Shown here: positions 8,826 to 18,754 of the stretch, one piece after another
Layout: every line of letters begins with the position of its first letter
Numbering within the stretch: position 1 is the stretch's first letter
Source: Oscillospiraceae bacterium
GTDB taxonomy: Bacteria > Bacillota > Clostridia > Oscillospirales > CAG-272
Assembly: GCA_015063845.1 (NCBI GenBank)
Contig: SVTJ01000006.1
Location: 45,917 to 109,916 of the forward strand
DNA: 64,000 nt
Direction of reading: 5' to 3'
Made by a program: the position numbers and the translations under genes
Notes under the pieces: generated by a model
Seen by the model: the letters and a program-made list of their open reading frames with translations, nothing else
Told to the model about the DNA's origin: nothing
Databases searched by the model: none

Positions 8826-10085
8826 TTATTCGACTCTTTTAATGTCCGCGCCTAAGTTTTTGAGCTTTTCAACGAGATCCGAATATCCTCTGTCGATAAA
8901 TTCAAGTCCCGTGATGCTGCTTTCGCCATGCGCCGCGAGTGCCGCTATAACAAGGCACGCGCCTGCTCTGAGGTCGGTAGCCTTTACAGATGCTCCGTGC
9001 AATGAAGCAACTCCGTTTATATGCGCTGTATTATCAACGATATCTATTCTTGCTCCCATCTTGGTCAGCTCATCAACGTATTTGAACCGCCCGTTCCAAA
9101 CACGCTCGGTGATAGTGCTTACACCGCTTGCGAGGCAAAGCATTGACGTAAACTGCGGATGCATATCCGTGGGAAAACCCGGGTAGGGATTGGTCTGTAT
9201 CTCTGTACCTCTGTATTTCTTTTGAGAATTTACCGTTATGTAATCATCGCCGACATCAAGGTCAAGACCTATCTCGCGAAGCTTTACGGATACCGATTCC
9301 ATGTGCTTGGGTATTATCCGTCTTATGGTAACGCTTCCGCCCGTTGCGGCGGCCGCTGCCATATAAGTTCCCGCTTCTATCATGTCGGGAGCTATGTCGT
9401 AGTTACAGCCGTGAAGCTGCTTTACGCCGCGTATTCTTATCATACTTGTTCCCGCACCCGAAATGTTTGCTCCGCAGGCGTTGAGAAAGCTTGCGGTGTC
9501 AACTATATGGGGCTCACGCGCTGCGTTTTCTATGATAGTAGTCCCCTCAGCAAATATTGCCGCGAGCATAACGTTTATGGTGGAACCTACCGAAGCGATA
9601 TCAAAGTATATGAAGTTCCCCTTAAGACCGTTTGGAGCAACTGCGTGAATATTACCGTCAGCGCAGTACTCTACCTTTGCGCCGAGCAGTTCAAAGCCTT
9701 TTATATGCTGATTGATCGGGCGTGTGCCAAAGTCACAGCCACCGGGATAACCGACGAGCGCTTCGCCGAATCTGCCGAGCATACCGCCGATAAGATACGT
9801 GGAGCCTCTCATTTTGCTGACGTATTCAAGCGGCGGGCTTTTCATTTTGACACTGCGGGTATCTATCATGACCGTGTCCGTGTTGATAAATCTTATTTTT
9901 GCGCCAATAGTTCTCAGCGTATCGAGCGCAAGGGATATATCGCTCACGTCGGGCACGTTACCTATCGTACATATATCGTTTGTAACGATAGTGCCGAATA
10001 TTATTGGAAGTGCGGAGTTTTTCATTCCGCTTATATCCACTTCACCGTAAAGCGGTTTACCGCCACGGATCATCAGCTTTTCCAT
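8826..10085 (-). CDS. murA: UDP-N-acetylglucosamine 1-carboxyvinyltransferase
   Basis: A 419-residue enzyme, the usual MurA length, that transfers enolpyruvate from PEP to UDP-GlcNAc in the first committed step of peptidoglycan synthesis. GMKNSALPII near residue 20 is the substrate-binding motif. The active-site loop is YPGGCDFGTRPIN near residue 115, so the fosfomycin-target cysteine is present. The ATG at 10085 has GGAGG five bases upstream; the GTG two codons earlier lies inside that Shine-Dalgarno and is not the start. It is last in a leftward run with RluA and DUF3810 genes. Confidence 0.95.
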   Translation of the reverse strand: MEKLMIRGGKPLYGEVDISGMKNSALPIIFGTIVTNDICTIGNVPDVSDISLALDTLRTIGAKIRFINTDTVMIDTRSVKMKSPPLEYVSKMRGSTYLIGGMLGRFGEALVGYPGGCDFGTRPINQHIKGFELLGAKVEYCADGNIHAVAPNGLKGNFIYFDIASVGSTINVMLAAIFAEGTTIIENAAREPHIVDTASFLNACGANISGAGTSMIRIRGVKQLHGCNYDIAPDMIEAGTYMAAAAATGGSVTIRRIIPKHMESVSVKLREIGLDLDVGDDYITVNSQKKYRGTEIQTNPYPGFPTDMHPQFTSMLCLASGVSTITERVWNGRFKYVDELTKMGARIDIVDNTAHINGVASLHGASVKATDLRAGACLVIAALAAHGESSITGLEFIDRGYSDLVEKLKNLGADIKRVE

Positions 10086-10158
10086 ATGCACCTCCGTCGT
10101 TGTATTGTTGTCTTTCTTTTATAATGATATTCACCCGAATACGGGATATAGAAGTATT

Positions 10159-11304
10159 TTAGTTGATTTGCGGTTTGTAATATGCTACCGCGAGGTCGAC
10201 TACCATGCCGTAGCTCTTAGTACCCTCTGTTCCGTGAATGGTAAGGAAGGTGTTGTTTACCGTCTCGGATACCTCAGACGCGGTGGAGTCTACGTATGGC
10301 TCAAAAAAGCGCGAATATGCGGCAAGCTCATCCTTTACGCACAAAGGCAAGCTTGAATATGAGCGCATGTAAAGATCGCTGTCTGCTTGCATTAGCGCGG
10401 AAGCTACGTATTCATAGAGACCGAGATACGCGGTATATCTTATATAACTATCCTCAGATGCCGAGCAAACGAGGTATGCGACAAAATTCGCTTCGTCCTC
10501 ACGCGCTATCCCTCGTTGGTGTGATAGCTCGTGTGCCGCCGTATAGGGAAGTGTGTAGTCGGGAAAATCGACGTTTATATTTGCCTCGCCCGTAAAGAAG
10601 GTGTAAACTCCCGTTATATGAGTATAGGACATCGCTTTACTGAGCATTACGGGCTTGATACGGCTGTTCAGCTTTTGTATGAATGTGTATTTATCCGAGG
10701 CGGTATCAAACGCATCGAGCAGCTTGTCGTTCATTTGTGCCTTGCCATATGGCATAATGGAAAATCCGTCTTCTCCGTACGATACGTTTCCAACCTCCTC
10801 TTTGAGCTTTTCTACAAGTATCATAGAGGTCTCGTAAAGCTCATCGGCACTTACCTCAGTACGCTGAATACCAAGCTTTTTGTCAAGCGTGCTTCCGCGA
10901 TAGGCGGGCGCAAAACCGAATGTGAAGGTAGAAAATATCAGTGCGATTGCCGATAGCACACAGACCGCCGCGCTGAGTGTCTCGGAGAGCGTGTCGCCGT
11001 AGCGTTTCAGTACCGCGCGCGAGATAAGTATTATCCAAATGGGAATAAGCAGTAAAAAGAATTCAGCTAAAGAAAAGGGTATCCAGTTTGTCAGATGAGC
11101 AAGGATAGCTCGTACTGCAGAGCTTACGTATCTGTTGAAAAAGTCAGCAAAGCTTTCGCTGAGCAAAAACGCGACGTATACGAGAAGACATACGGCAGCG
11201 ATGGCGTATATTATTTTTACCGCTAACGGAAGCCTCAGCTTTATTCTTTCTTTTTTTGGGTCTTTTTTCTTCGACTGTCTTTTTGAAAACAGTGCAAATT
11301 TCAT
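10159..11304 (-). CDS. DUF3810 membrane protein with HExxH zinc-site motif
   Basis: A 381-residue protein with a basic N-terminus, three membrane segments (about 28-50, 70-92 and 110-132) and an extracytoplasmic C-terminal domain. Near residue 240 it has YTAAHELSHQRG, an HExxH motif followed later by EDEANFVAYL, which supplies a likely third ligand, so a membrane-anchored zinc metallopeptidase is the obvious reading. DUF3810 proteins are widespread in Bacillota and Bacteroidota with no firm function known to me. The start overlaps the stop of the RluA gene by 4 bp (ATGA), so the two are translationally coupled. Confidence 0.85.
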   Translation of the reverse strand: MKFALFSKRQSKKKDPKKERIKLRLPLAVKIIYAIAAVCLLVYVAFLLSESFADFFNRYVSSAVRAILAHLTNWIPFSLAEFFLLLIPIWIILISRAVLKRYGDTLSETLSAAVCVLSAIALIFSTFTFGFAPAYRGSTLDKKLGIQRTEVSADELYETSMILVEKLKEEVGNVSYGEDGFSIMPYGKAQMNDKLLDAFDTASDKYTFIQKLNSRIKPVMLSKAMSYTHITGVYTFFTGEANINVDFPDYTLPYTAAHELSHQRGIAREDEANFVAYLVCSASEDSYIRYTAYLGLYEYVASALMQADSDLYMRSYSSLPLCVKDELAAYSRFFEPYVDSTASEVSETVNNTFLTIHGTEGTKSYGMVVDLAVAYYKPQIN

Positions 11305-12263
11305 ATATTTTCCTCTTGAGTAGGGAGTATTATATTTTTTATGTCCTTACTTACCGTATCAAGCGCATTGGAGAGCACGCGCTCGGCAAGAATACGCATA
11401 TCGTCGGGGAGCGGAGCGGTTACGGTAAGGGTGCTTCCGTCCGACGGACGCGGAAATGACAGACTGAAGGAGTGGAGCGCGTGACGGGAGATAAGCTCGC
11501 TCGCTTCTCCGTACATATCATCGCCCTCAATAGGACAGCCAATGCTTGCAAAATGTACGCGAAGCTGGTGAGTCCTGCCCGTTATGGGAGTTGCAGCAAC
11601 GAGAGTGTGAGTTTCGCTTTTGCAGATCACCTCATATTCGGTGATAGCTCTGTCACCGCCTTCTCCCTCGCCGCATATCTCACGAACGATAACGCTCTTG
11701 GCGGTACGGCGCATATACGTGTCTATCGTTCCGCGATCGTTTTTTGGTACGCCGTGAAGTATCGCAACGTAGCGTTTGCTTATTTTATGTTCTCTCATTG
11801 CTGCCGAAAGAGACGCGGCACTTACGCGATCTCTTGCGATAAGAAGCAGTCCGCTGGTGTTTCTGTCAAGTCTGTTAACAGGGCGAAATACAAAGGGAAT
11901 ACCTCTGCTCGCGTACCTATATGCAAGCGCGTTTGCAACCGTGTCTTTGTAGTGTCCAAACGATTGGTGCGTTGGCATATCTGCGGGCTTGTTGGGAACT
12001 ACCACCTCGTCGTCCTCATACGCAATATCGATATCAAGATCGCACGGAGAAAGCTTTTCGGGAGCTTGGGTGTCTTCAATAGCCAGGGAGAGCACCTCGC
12101 CTCTGCTCAATACGTGCCTGACGGTTACGTGAGATCCATTGACCTCTATTCCGCAAGGCTTGAATTTCAGATGCTTTATCGTGGCGCGTGACAGACCGAG
12201 CGTGCAGCTCATAAACTTAAGCACGGTCTTGCCGTTAAGGCTATCATCTATCAAGTAATCCAT
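11301..12263 (-). CDS. RluA family RNA pseudouridine synthase
   Basis: A 320-residue RNA-modifying enzyme. An N-terminal S4-like segment (about 10-65) precedes the catalytic domain, whose aspartate is in PVNRLDRNTSGLLLIA near residue 130; the GRTHQLRVHFASIGCPIEGD motif near 220 completes the RluA signature. It converts uridine to pseudouridine in rRNA or tRNA; the exact site cannot be assigned from sequence alone. The ATG at 12263 has GGAGG five bases upstream; a TTG eight codons earlier in the same frame has no Shine-Dalgarno. Confidence 0.9.
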   Translation of the reverse strand: MDYLIDDSLNGKTVLKFMSCTLGLSRATIKHLKFKPCGIEVNGSHVTVRHVLSRGEVLSLAIEDTQAPEKLSPCDLDIDIAYEDDEVVVPNKPADMPTHQSFGHYKDTVANALAYRYASRGIPFVFRPVNRLDRNTSGLLLIARDRVSAASLSAAMREHKISKRYVAILHGVPKNDRGTIDTYMRRTAKSVIVREICGEGEGGDRAITEYEVICKSETHTLVAATPITGRTHQLRVHFASIGCPIEGDDMYGEASELISRHALHSFSLSFPRPSDGSTLTVTAPLPDDMRILAERVLSNALDTVSKDIKNIILPTQEENI

Positions 12264-12405
12264 AATACCTCCGAACGGCACACCCAATATTACAATAAGA
12301 ATACATACTTAAATATATTATACCACTAACGCCGAAATATTACAATATTTTGGGCAAAAATATTTTGCGAAGCACAAAAGGGGTCAAGCAGAAGAAAATG
12401 CTTTG

Positions 12406-12434
12406 TTGACACGTTGCGCGATAAGTGATATAAT
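12406..12434 (+). promoter_or_regulatory. Promoter of the AraC gene at 12.5 kb
   Basis: TTGACA at 12406-12411 and TATAAT at 12429-12434, 17 bp apart, with TGA directly before the -10 (extended -10). The start codon is about 42 bases downstream of the -10. Confidence 0.85.
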
Positions 12435-12475
12435 GTAAATGCGATATAAATTTTTGTACTTAGGGGATATTTATT

Positions 12476-13348
12476 ATGAAAAACAATGACAGTAAATACT
12501 TTAGTCAAAAATATGTCGATTCAAGGCGAGTACTTTACACTCCGTCTGCCTTTGCAAGAGAAAGTCTGATACACGTTCAGGAAATAGGTGAGCTTCAGGC
12601 GATAAAACAGCATATCAGCAGAAGAGAGGGAATGGAATCATACCTTTTTATCGAGGTCGTGTCTGGAGAGGGCAGCTTGACGTATCACGGTACGGAATAT
12701 AAGCTCCGTGCGGGAGATTGCGTTTTTATTGATTGTAAAACGCTGTATTCACACGAGACTTCAGATAGCTTGTGGTGTCTGAGGTGGGTTCACTTTTACG
12801 GTGAAAATATGCCCAAGATTTATGAGAAATATGTTGATAGAGGCGGTCGCCCTGCTTTTCGCCCTGAAAGCATCTCGGGGTTTGACCGTGTGTGGGCGAA
12901 GCTTTTTGAGATAGCCTCATCCTCGGACTATATAAGGGATATGCGTATAAACGAAGGGCTTAACGAGCTGTTGACACTAATTATGGAGGAGAGCTGGTGT
13001 TTGGATGAACGCTCGTCGGCTAACAAGCGAAAGGATCTTGCACAGATAGTGGATTATCTTAGAGAGCATTATTCGCAAAAGATAACATTAGATGAGCTTG
13101 CGGATAGGTTCTTTATAAATAAATTCTATCTTACTCGCATATTCAAGGAGCAATTTGGCTTGTCTATCAATCAGTATTTATTGCAATATAGGATAACTAA
13201 AGCAAAGCAGGCGCTACGATTTTCGGATGACAGCGTAGAAAACATAGGTTACGCCTGCGGTCTTGGGGCACCTTATTATTTCTCGCGAGTGTTCAAAAAG
13301 GTGGAAGGAATACCGCCGGGAGAATTCCGCAAGAGATGGCAAGGTTGA
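12476..13348 (+). CDS. AraC family regulator with cupin sensor domain
   Basis: A 290-residue transcription factor. The N-terminal half (about 35-110) is a cupin-like ligand pocket (SLTYHGTEYKLRAGDCVFIDCKT), the C-terminal 100 residues are two helix-turn-helix units: ITLDELADRFFINKFYLTRIFKEQFG and the hallmark NIGYACGLGAPYYFSRVFKKVEGIPPGEFRK. This architecture is typical of sugar-responsive activators. It has its own strong promoter and two terminators behind it, so its target is not obvious; the GDP-fucose operon to the right is the nearest candidate. Confidence 0.9.
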   Translation: MKNNDSKYFSQKYVDSRRVLYTPSAFARESLIHVQEIGELQAIKQHISRREGMESYLFIEVVSGEGSLTYHGTEYKLRAGDCVFIDCKTLYSHETSDSLWCLRWVHFYGENMPKIYEKYVDRGGRPAFRPESISGFDRVWAKLFEIASSSDYIRDMRINEGLNELLTLIMEESWCLDERSSANKRKDLAQIVDYLREHYSQKITLDELADRFFINKFYLTRIFKEQFGLSINQYLLQYRITKAKQALRFSDDSVENIGYACGLGAPYYFSRVFKKVEGIPPGEFRKRWQG

Positions 13349-13370
13349 CCGAATTCGCGAGGGCACGTTG

Positions 13371-13402
13371 AGGGGGCTTTCTTTGGTGAAAGTCCCCTTA
13401 TT
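13371..13402 (+). terminator. Hairpin after the AraC gene
   Basis: GGGGGCTTTC pairs with GAAAGTCCCC around a TTTGGT loop, followed by TTATTTAT. The same arm sequence (GGGG-CTTTC / GAAAGTCCCC) recurs at 23862-23890. Confidence 0.7.
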
Positions 13403-13418
13403 TATATGGATTTTGTCG

Positions 13419-13460
13419 AATAAAGAGGTCGGTATTTGTGTACCGACCTCTTTATTCTTT
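13419..13460. terminator. Strong bidirectional terminator
   Basis: A perfect 16-bp stem, AATAAAGAGGTCGGTA (13419-13434) with TACCGACCTCTTTATT (13441-13456), followed by CTTTATTTATT. It isolates the AraC gene from the GDP-fucose operon. Confidence 0.85.
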
Positions 13461-13536
13461 ATTTATTCTTGTTTTTTGTAATATCATCCAGTTCAAAAGA
13501 AGTCAATAAAATACAACTATATATCAATAAAATCAA

Positions 13537-13565
13537 TTGGAAAGCAGAATCCAAGCTGTTATAAT
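13537..13565 (+). promoter_or_regulatory. Promoter of the GDP-fucose operon
   Basis: TTGGAA (13537-13542), 17-bp spacer, TATAAT (13560-13565) with TGT directly before it, an extended -10. The gmd start codon is 37 bases further on after GAGGTGA. Confidence 0.75.
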
Positions 13566-13601
13566 AATGCAGTAAAAAGACAAAAAACGAGAGGTGATTT
13601 T

Positions 13602-14654
13602 ATGAAAAAGGTAGCATTGATAACAGGAATAACAGGTCAGGACGGCTCGTATCTTGCCGAATTCCTTCTTGAAAAGGGTTATGAGGTGCACGGTATTACC
13701 AGGCGCTCGTCGATATCAAACACTGAGCGTATCGACCATCTGCTCAGAGCAGGCTCTGTAAAGATACACGACGGGGACCTTTGTGATTCGACGTCGCTTA
13801 TCCGAATAATAGGGATAGTGAGACCGGACGAGATATACAATCTCGCGGCTCAGTCCCACGTTCAGGTCTCCTTCGACGTTCCCGAATATTCGGGAGACGT
13901 TGATGCTATCGGTGTTCTCCGTATACTTGAGGCGGTCAGAATGCTTGGAATGGCAGAGACTACAAGGATATACCAGGCATCTACCTCTGAGCTTTACGGA
14001 AAGGTAGAGGAGATACCTCAGAAGGAGACAACACCGTTCCATCCGTATTCTCCGTACGCTATCGCAAAGCAGTACGGCTTCTGGATGATAAAGGAGTACA
14101 GAGAGGCATACGGTATGTTCGCTGTAAACGGCATTCTTTTCAATCACGAGTCCGAGAGAAGAGGCGAGAATTTCGTTACAAGAAAGATAACGCTCGCGGC
14201 GGCAAGAATAGCAGAGGGACTTCAGGATCACTTGGAGCTTGGAAATATGGATTCCTTGCGCGACTGGGGTTATGCCAAGGATTACGTTGAGTGCATGTGG
14301 CTTATGATGCAGCAGGAAAAGCCCGACGACTTCGTTATAGCTACGGGTGTACAGCATACTGTCAGAGACTTTACGGAGAAGGCATTTGCTGCAAACGGAA
14401 TGACCGTTCGCTGGGAGGGAAGCGGAATTGATGAGAAGGGCTATGACGCGAGCACAGGAAAGCTGCTTGTCAGCGTAAATCCTGCTTGGTTCAGACCTAC
14501 TGATGTTGATAATCTCTGGGGAGACCCCACAAAGGCAAAAACCGTTCTCGGTTGGGATCCTCAGAAGACCTCATATGAGGAGCTCATAGAAATAATGGCT
14601 AAGCACGACAGAGCGCTTGCGAGACGCGAAAGAGCGGTAAGAGACGCGCAGTAG
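13602..14654 (+). CDS. gmd: GDP-mannose 4,6-dehydratase
   Basis: A 350-residue SDR enzyme that converts GDP-D-mannose to GDP-4-keto-6-deoxy-D-mannose. The NADP-binding motif is [16 protein letters not shown] (about 8-23), the catalytic residues are in STSELYGK (about 128) and the [11 protein letters not shown]xxxK motif (about 150). [17 protein letters not shown] and the DYVECMWLM segment are characteristic of Gmd. The next gene, fcl, starts 20 bp after the stop and finishes the pathway to GDP-L-fucose. Confidence 0.95.
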   Translation: MKKVALITGITGQDGSYLAEFLLEKGYEVHGITRRSSISNTERIDHLLRAGSVKIHDGDLCDSTSLIRIIGIVRPDEIYNLAAQSHVQVSFDVPEYSGDVDAIGVLRILEAVRMLGMAETTRIYQASTSELYGKVEEIPQKETTPFHPYSPYAIAKQYGFWMIKEYREAYGMFAVNGILFNHESERRGENFVTRKITLAAARIAEGLQDHLELGNMDSLRDWGYAKDYVECMWLMMQQEKPDDFVIATGVQHTVRDFTEKAFAANGMTVRWEGSGIDEKGYDASTGKLLVSVNPAWFRPTDVDNLWGDPTKAKTVLGWDPQKTSYEELIEIMAKHDRALARRERAVRDAQ

Positions 14655-14674
14655 TGCTGTGGAGGTAGCATATT

Positions 14675-15616
14675 ATGGAAAAAAATTCTAAGATATACGT
14701 TGCGGGACACAGAGGAATGGTCGGGTCGGCTATAGTCAGAGAGCTGAAAAGACAGGGATATGAGAATATCGTAACGAGGACACATAAGGAGCTTGATCTT
14801 TGCCGACAGGCTGACGTAGAGGCATTCTTTGCCGCGGAAAGACCCGAATACGTATTTTTGGCGGCTGCCAAGGTCGGAGGTATCGTGGCAAACCAAGGCG
14901 CGCTTGCTGATTTTATGTACGACAATATGATGCTTGAGATGAACGTTATAAATTCTGCTTGGAAAAACGGTTGTAAAAAGCTCGAGTTTCTCGGATCATC
15001 CTGTATCTATCCCCGTATGGCACCTCAGCCTATGCCCGAGAGCTGTCTCTTGACCTCGGAGCTTGAAAAGACCAACGAGGCGTATGCGCTGGCTAAGATA
15101 TCGGGACTTAAATATTGCGAATATCTCAACCGTCAATACGGTACTGACTATATTTCGGTGATGCCGACAAATCTGTACGGACCTAACGATAATTACCATC
15201 CCGAGCACTCCCACGTGCTTCCAGCGCTTATCAGACGCTTCCATGAGGCGAAGGAGCAAAATAAAGAATACGTTGTCTGCTGGGGAGATGGCAGTCCGAA
15301 GAGAGAATTCCTTTACGTTGACGATCTTGCGGAGCTCTGCGTGTTCCTCATGAACAATTACAGCGGTAACGAGACTGTCAACGCGGGAACGGGCAAGGAG
15401 CTGAGCATAAGGGAGCTTACCGAGCTTGTGGCATCGGTCGTCGGATATACGGGAGAGATACGCTGGGACAGCTCAATGCCCAACGGAACGCCGAGAAAGC
15501 TTTTGGATGTTTCCAAGGCGGCAAAGCTTGGCTGGACATATAAGACAGAGCTTGAGGACGGAGTTCGTCTTGCGTACAAGGATTTTCTTGAGAATCCGAT
15601 GAGAGCCGAAAGATAA
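14675..15616 (+). CDS. fcl: GDP-L-fucose synthase (epimerase/reductase)
   Basis: A 313-residue SDR protein that epimerises and reduces GDP-4-keto-6-deoxymannose to GDP-L-fucose. Seen: the [14 protein letters not shown] nucleotide-binding loop (about 10-23), [11 protein letters not shown] (about 66-76), [14 protein letters not shown] (about 108), and the catalytic YALAK (about 135-139). [23 protein letters not shown] matches the family closely. Shine-Dalgarno GGAGGT precedes the ATG. A hairpin after the stop may reduce read-through into manC. Confidence 0.95.
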   Translation: MEKNSKIYVAGHRGMVGSAIVRELKRQGYENIVTRTHKELDLCRQADVEAFFAAERPEYVFLAAAKVGGIVANQGALADFMYDNMMLEMNVINSAWKNGCKKLEFLGSSCIYPRMAPQPMPESCLLTSELEKTNEAYALAKISGLKYCEYLNRQYGTDYISVMPTNLYGPNDNYHPEHSHVLPALIRRFHEAKEQNKEYVVCWGDGSPKREFLYVDDLAELCVFLMNNYSGNETVNAGTGKELSIRELTELVASVVGYTGEIRWDSSMPNGTPRKLLDVSKAAKLGWTYKTELEDGVRLAYKDFLENPMRAER

Positions 15617-15625
15617 ATAACAGCG

Positions 15626-15661
15626 AGAGACCGTATAGAACGAATATACGGTCTCTTTTAT
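15626..15661 (+). terminator. Hairpin between fcl and manC
   Basis: AGAGACCGTATA and TATACGGTCTCT form a 12-bp stem followed by TTTTAT. It lies inside what otherwise looks like one operon, so it may attenuate rather than end transcription; I saw no clear new promoter in the 18 bases before manC. Confidence 0.7.
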
Positions 15662-15678
15662 CGAAAAAGGAGTAAAAA

Positions 15679-16992
15679 ATGAATCTTATATTACTTTCCG
15701 GGGGTTCGGGCAAGCGTCTGTGGCCTCTTTCAAACGACATTCGATCAAAACAGTTTATCAAGCTGTTTAAAAACCAAGACGACTATGAGTCAATGGTGCA
15801 GCGAGTCTACCGTCAGATAAAGAAGGCGGATGCCGATGCGGTGGTGACTATTGCCACCTCACGTTCACAGGTCTCAGCAATACACAATCAGCTTGGCGAC
15901 AGTGTTGGTATCTCTGTCGAGCCCTGCCGAAGAGATACCTTTCCCGCAATAGCACTTGCAACGGCATATCTTCACGATGTTCAGGGTGTGTCTGCGGACG
16001 AGTCTGTTGTCGTTTGCCCCGTTGACCCCTATGTTAACGACGATTATTTTGAGTGTCTCAAGGCGCTTTGTGAACAGGCGGACAAGGGCGAGGCAAATCT
16101 TGTTCTTATGGGCATACAGCCAACGTATCCGAGTGAGAAGTACGGATATATCATTCCAAAGACAGATGAGCGTGTAAGCTACGTTTCAACCTTCAAGGAA
16201 AAGCCCGATGTGAAAACGGCAGAGAGCTATATAGCCGAAGGCGCGCTTTGGAACGGCGGAGTTTTCGCATATAAGATAGGCTACGTGCTCTCGAAGGCGC
16301 ACGAGCTTATCGACTTTAAGGACTATTACGACCTGTTTGCAAAGTATGATACTCTCACAAAGATAAGCTTCGACTATGCTGTGGTCGAGAAAGAGAGCCG
16401 TATCCAGGTATTGCGCTTTGCGGGCGAGTGGAAGGACATCGGTACGTGGAATACTTTGACCGAGGCTATGGACGAGCAGTCTATCGGAGACGTTATGATG
16501 AATGATAGCTGTGAGAACGTCCACGTTATAAACGAGCTTGGCGTTCCCGTGCTCGCAATGGGACTCAAGGACGTCGTTATATCAGCAAGCAGCGACGGTA
16601 TACTTGTGTCGGACAAAGAAAGCTCAAGCTATATCAAGCCTTTTGTCGATAAGATTGACAGACAGATAATGTTCGCGGAAAAATCGTGGGGAAGCTTCAG
16701 GGTTATAAGCGTTGAGGAAGAGAGCCTTGTGATAAATGTTACACTCAACAAGGGTCATTTTATGAATTATCACAGTCACCAGCACCGTGATGAGGTCTGG
16801 GTGGTAGTGTCGGGAAGCGGACGCACACTTATCGACGGAGTATATGGAAGTATAAATGTGGGGGACGTAGTTAAAATGAAGGCGGGTTGCAAGCATACGG
16901 TATTTGCCGATACTCAGCTTAAGCTCGTTGAGGTGCAGCTCGGCAAAGATATAACCGTACACGACAAGACAAAGCACGCAATAAAGGAGTAA
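15679..16992 (+). CDS. manC: Mannose-1-phosphate guanylyltransferase / mannose-6-phosphate isomerase
   Basis: A 437-residue, apparently bifunctional protein. The N-terminal nucleotidyltransferase (about 1-280) starts with LILLSGGSGKRLWPLS and has the SKQF lysine, where most relatives read PKQF. The C-terminal cupin (about 335-437) carries NYHSHQHRDEVWVVVSGSGR, the type II phosphomannose isomerase motif. It would make mannose 6-phosphate from fructose 6-phosphate and later GDP-mannose for gmd. Slightly shorter than the usual 465-480, because the linker is compact. The mutase gene follows after 3 bp. Confidence 0.9.
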   Translation: MNLILLSGGSGKRLWPLSNDIRSKQFIKLFKNQDDYESMVQRVYRQIKKADADAVVTIATSRSQVSAIHNQLGDSVGISVEPCRRDTFPAIALATAYLHDVQGVSADESVVVCPVDPYVNDDYFECLKALCEQADKGEANLVLMGIQPTYPSEKYGYIIPKTDERVSYVSTFKEKPDVKTAESYIAEGALWNGGVFAYKIGYVLSKAHELIDFKDYYDLFAKYDTLTKISFDYAVVEKESRIQVLRFAGEWKDIGTWNTLTEAMDEQSIGDVMMNDSCENVHVINELGVPVLAMGLKDVVISASSDGILVSDKESSSYIKPFVDKIDRQIMFAEKSWGSFRVISVEEESLVINVTLNKGHFMNYHSHQHRDEVWVVVSGSGRTLIDGVYGSINVGDVVKMKAGCKHTVFADTQLKLVEVQLGKDITVHDKTKHAIKE

Positions 16993-16995
16993 GCT

Positions 16996-18690
16996 ATGGA
17001 CAAAAGAATAAAAGACACTTATGAGCTTTGGTGTAAAAACGCTGTCGCAGACGCATCGGTTGCCGATGAGCTTTTGAAAATGGAGAACGACGAGACAGCT
17101 ATCGAGGATGCTTTCTACCGTGAACTTGAATTTGGAACGGGAGGACTCAGAGGAGTCATAGGCGCGGGAACTAACAGAATGAATTACTATACCGTGGCAA
17201 AGGCATCTCAGGGCTTGGCAAACTATGTGCTGAGGCATTTCGGAGCGGGAGCGCGCAAGATAGCAGTCAGTTATGATTCAAGGATAAAATCCGAACTTTT
17301 TGCAAGGACTGCGAGCAAGGTCTTTGCTGCTAACGGAATACAGGTATATATATATCCCGAGCTTATGCCCACTCCGTGTCTTTCCTTTGCGACAAGGGAG
17401 CTTGGCTGTTCTGCGGGTATTATGATAACGGCGTCGCATAATCCTGCTAAATACAACGGATATAAGGTATACGGAGCGGACGGCTGTCAGATAACGGATG
17501 ATGCTGCAAGTGAGATATTCGGAGAGATACAGAAAATTGATGTTTTTAACGATGTCAAGACCGTTAATTTCTCAACGGCAATGGATAGCGGAATTATCGG
17601 GTTTATATCCGATGACGTGTATACGGCATTTATCGAACAGGTAAAGGCACAGTCTATGCTGGGAGAGACCGACAAAATATCAAAGGATGTTTCTATCATA
17701 TATACTCCGCTCAACGGTACTGGTCTCAAGCCCGTACAAAGAGCGCTCAAAGAGAGCGGATTTACAAACGTTACCGTCGTTAAGGAGCAAGAGCAGCCCG
17801 ACGGTAATTTCCCGACATGCCCATATCCTAATCCAGAGATAAAACAGGCGCTCGACCTCGGTATTGAATATGCAAGACGTAATAATGCGGAGCTTCTGCT
17901 CGCAACAGACCCCGACTGCGACCGTGTAGGTATAGCGCTCAGAGATAAAAACGGCGAATATGAGCTTATGAGCGGAAACGAGGTGGGCATGCTGTTGCTT
18001 GACTATATCTGCTCCCGCCGTATTGCACTTGGGAAAATGCCCACAGAACCCGTAGCGGTAAAGACTATAGTGACAATAGATATGGCGGAGCGCATAGCGA
18101 AAAAATACGGTGTTCGCACTGTCAATGTTCTTACGGGCTTTAAATATATCGGCGAACAGATCGGAATGCTTGAGAGAGGTGGCGCTCAAGACTCTTATAT
18201 ATTTGGATTTGAGGAGAGCTACGGATATCTTTCGGGTAGCTACGTTAGGGATAAGGATGCGGTGAATGCGGCATTTCTTATATGCGAGATGTTTGCCTAC
18301 TATAAAGCACGTGGAATAGGACTTATAGAAAAGCTTGAGGCGTTGTATAGGGAATATGGGTATTGCCTCAATACGCTTCATTTTTATGAGTTCGAGGGCT
18401 CTCTCGGAATGGCGAGAATGAAGGATATTATGAGCGAGTTTAGAAAGGACATTGAACAGCTTGGCACGAAAAGAGTGCAAAGACTTCTTGATTATTCAGA
18501 GGGAATAGACGGATTGCCTAAGTCGAATGTGTTGAAATTTATACTTTCGGACGATTGTTCGGTGGTCGTCCGCCCGTCGGGTACTGAGCCGAAGATCAAA
18601 ACATATATCTCGGTGAGCGCAAAAACCAAGGAGCTTGCCGCTGCCGAGGAGCAGAGAATAGTTGCTGATATTGAGCGCATGCTCGGATGA
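16996..18690 (+). CDS. Phosphomannomutase/phosphoglucomutase
   Basis: A 564-residue alpha-D-phosphohexomutase. The four diagnostic loops are present: phosphoserine loop TASHNPAKYNGYK near 145, metal loop DPDCDRVGIA near 310, sugar loop GFEESYGYLSG near 405 and phosphate loop RPSGTEPKIKTYI near 520. Length matches the PgcA-like long class. In this operon its job is mannose 6-phosphate to mannose 1-phosphate between the two ManC activities; members of this class often also act on glucose phosphates, which cannot be separated here. Convergent with lepA. Confidence 0.9.
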   Translation: MDKRIKDTYELWCKNAVADASVADELLKMENDETAIEDAFYRELEFGTGGLRGVIGAGTNRMNYYTVAKASQGLANYVLRHFGAGARKIAVSYDSRIKSELFARTASKVFAANGIQVYIYPELMPTPCLSFATRELGCSAGIMITASHNPAKYNGYKVYGADGCQITDDAASEIFGEIQKIDVFNDVKTVNFSTAMDSGIIGFISDDVYTAFIEQVKAQSMLGETDKISKDVSIIYTPLNGTGLKPVQRALKESGFTNVTVVKEQEQPDGNFPTCPYPNPEIKQALDLGIEYARRNNAELLLATDPDCDRVGIALRDKNGEYELMSGNEVGMLLLDYICSRRIALGKMPTEPVAVKTIVTIDMAERIAKKYGVRTVNVLTGFKYIGEQIGMLERGGAQDSYIFGFEESYGYLSGSYVRDKDAVNAAFLICEMFAYYKARGIGLIEKLEALYREYGYCLNTLHFYEFEGSLGMARMKDIMSEFRKDIEQLGTKRVQRLLDYSEGIDGLPKSNVLKFILSDDCSVVVRPSGTEPKIKTYISVSAKTKELAAAEEQRIVADIERMLG

Positions 18691-18703
18691 CATGTTTTTT
18701 ATA

Positions 18704-18748
18704 AAAAAAGTGTGGAGACTTCCCTCAGGGAGATCTCCACACTTTTTT
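18704..18748. terminator. Bidirectional terminator between the mutase gene and lepA
   Basis: AAAAAAGTGTGGAGA and its exact complement TCTCCACACTTTTTT form a long stem around a small inner CCCTCAGGG hairpin, with A- and T-tracts on either side, serving both convergent genes. Confidence 0.9.
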
Positions 18749-18754
18749 GTGTAT

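Noticed and set aside
9159..10124. 321-codon plus-strand frame opposite murA
   Set aside because: MurA with all active-site motifs is on the minus strand; no start signal for the antisense frame.
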